Program-made: the position numbers and the translations under genes
Notes under the pieces: generated by a model
The model's database searches: none
The model's input: only the letters and a program-made list of their open reading frames with translations
Told to the model about the DNA's origin: nothing
From: an uncultured Bacilli bacterium
Lineage (GTDB): Bacteria; Bacillota_I; Bacilli_A; RF39; UBA660
DNA: 12,791 nt
Assembly: GCA_949025205.1 (NCBI GenBank)
Contig: CARMXJ010000038.1
Span: 1 to 12,791 of the forward strand
Reading direction: 5' to 3'
Shown here: positions 12,683-12,791 of the stretch, in pieces
Layout of the letters: each line of letters starts with the position of its first letter
Position numbering within the stretch: the stretch's first letter is position 1

Positions 12683-12710
12683 ATTATATCACATAATCAA
12701 AAATTGGCAA
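12683..12710 (-). promoter_or_regulatory. rpmE promoter
   Basis: TTGCCA (12705-12710) and TATAAT (12683-12688) with a 16-base spacer and an extended -10 TG. This is the best match to consensus in the window. The leader is about 50 bases. Confidence 0.8.
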
Positions 12711-12753
12711 TCCCTAATTTATTCTATGCTTTTTTGTATGATTAATTTATGAT

Positions 12754-12785
12754 AATGTCTTAACAGTTAACTTTTGAAAATGTCT
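12754..12785 (+). repeat. direct repeat AATGTCT near the window edge
   Basis: AATGTCT occurs at 12754-12760 and 12779-12785, 25 bases apart, with the near-palindrome TTAACAGTTAA (12760-12770) between. Nothing coding is seen. It could be the end of an element or an operator of a gene to the right, but only the edge is visible. Confidence 0.3.
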
Positions 12786-12791
12786 CAAATG

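Overview
The window reads as chromosome from a low-GC, endospore-forming Bacillota (Firmicutes) lineage with Bacilli-like gene order. The evidence is the AT-rich sequence, long-form HPF, SecA with a SEC-C zinc tail, zinc-type L31, DUF1146 (YwzB-type), and a spoIID - spoIIQ - spoIIID block that in Bacillus lies in the same order in the ywzB-spoIID-spoIIQ-spoIIID-mbl region. secA ends in TGA directly after its conserved zinc motif and tryptophans in the genes I spelled out are TGG, so the standard code is used and this is not a code-4 mycoplasma. I cannot name the genus.

Layout, left to right. (1) 1-350, minus: the N-terminal part of a KilA-N protein, cut by the window edge. (2) 519-5174, minus: secA, a membrane-anchored HExxH protein of unknown function, hpf, and a cold-shock protein, each with its own promoter. 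(3) 5431-8196: an agr-type peptide quorum-sensing locus in an unusual arrangement. agrB and a 39-codon agrD (6080-6199) run on the plus strand; agrA then agrC run on the minus strand; the two units converge on one shared terminator. The AgrD core has no cysteine. (4) 8269-9811, minus: spoIIQ, spoIIID and a 199-codon gene in the position of mbl that looks like a shrunken, ATP-site-less actin-fold protein. spoIIQ has an excellent sigma-F promoter. (5) 9857-12367, minus: a degenerate sugar-transfer-type ATP-grasp gene, rpiB, a DUF1146 gene and spoIID, with overlapping or nearly touching ends. (6) 12407-12625, minus: rpmE. The last ~80 bases hold only short repeats.

How they fit together: AgrB should process AgrD to a cyclic peptide; AgrC senses it and phosphorylates AgrA, a LytTR regulator. 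SpoIID and SpoIIQ act at the two septal membranes during engulfment, and SpoIIID is the mother-cell regulator. SecA, HPF, Csp and L31 are housekeeping or stress-linked functions.

Two window-wide regularities stand out. Five minus-strand terminators (hpf, csp, agrC, the 199-codon gene, rpmE) have the stop codon inside the hairpin. Most vegetative promoters carry an extended -10 (TGnTATAAT-like). The longest gene-free stretch is 5175-5430 (256 bases, between divergent csp and agrB). I see no rRNA, tRNA, CRISPR array or transposase gene.
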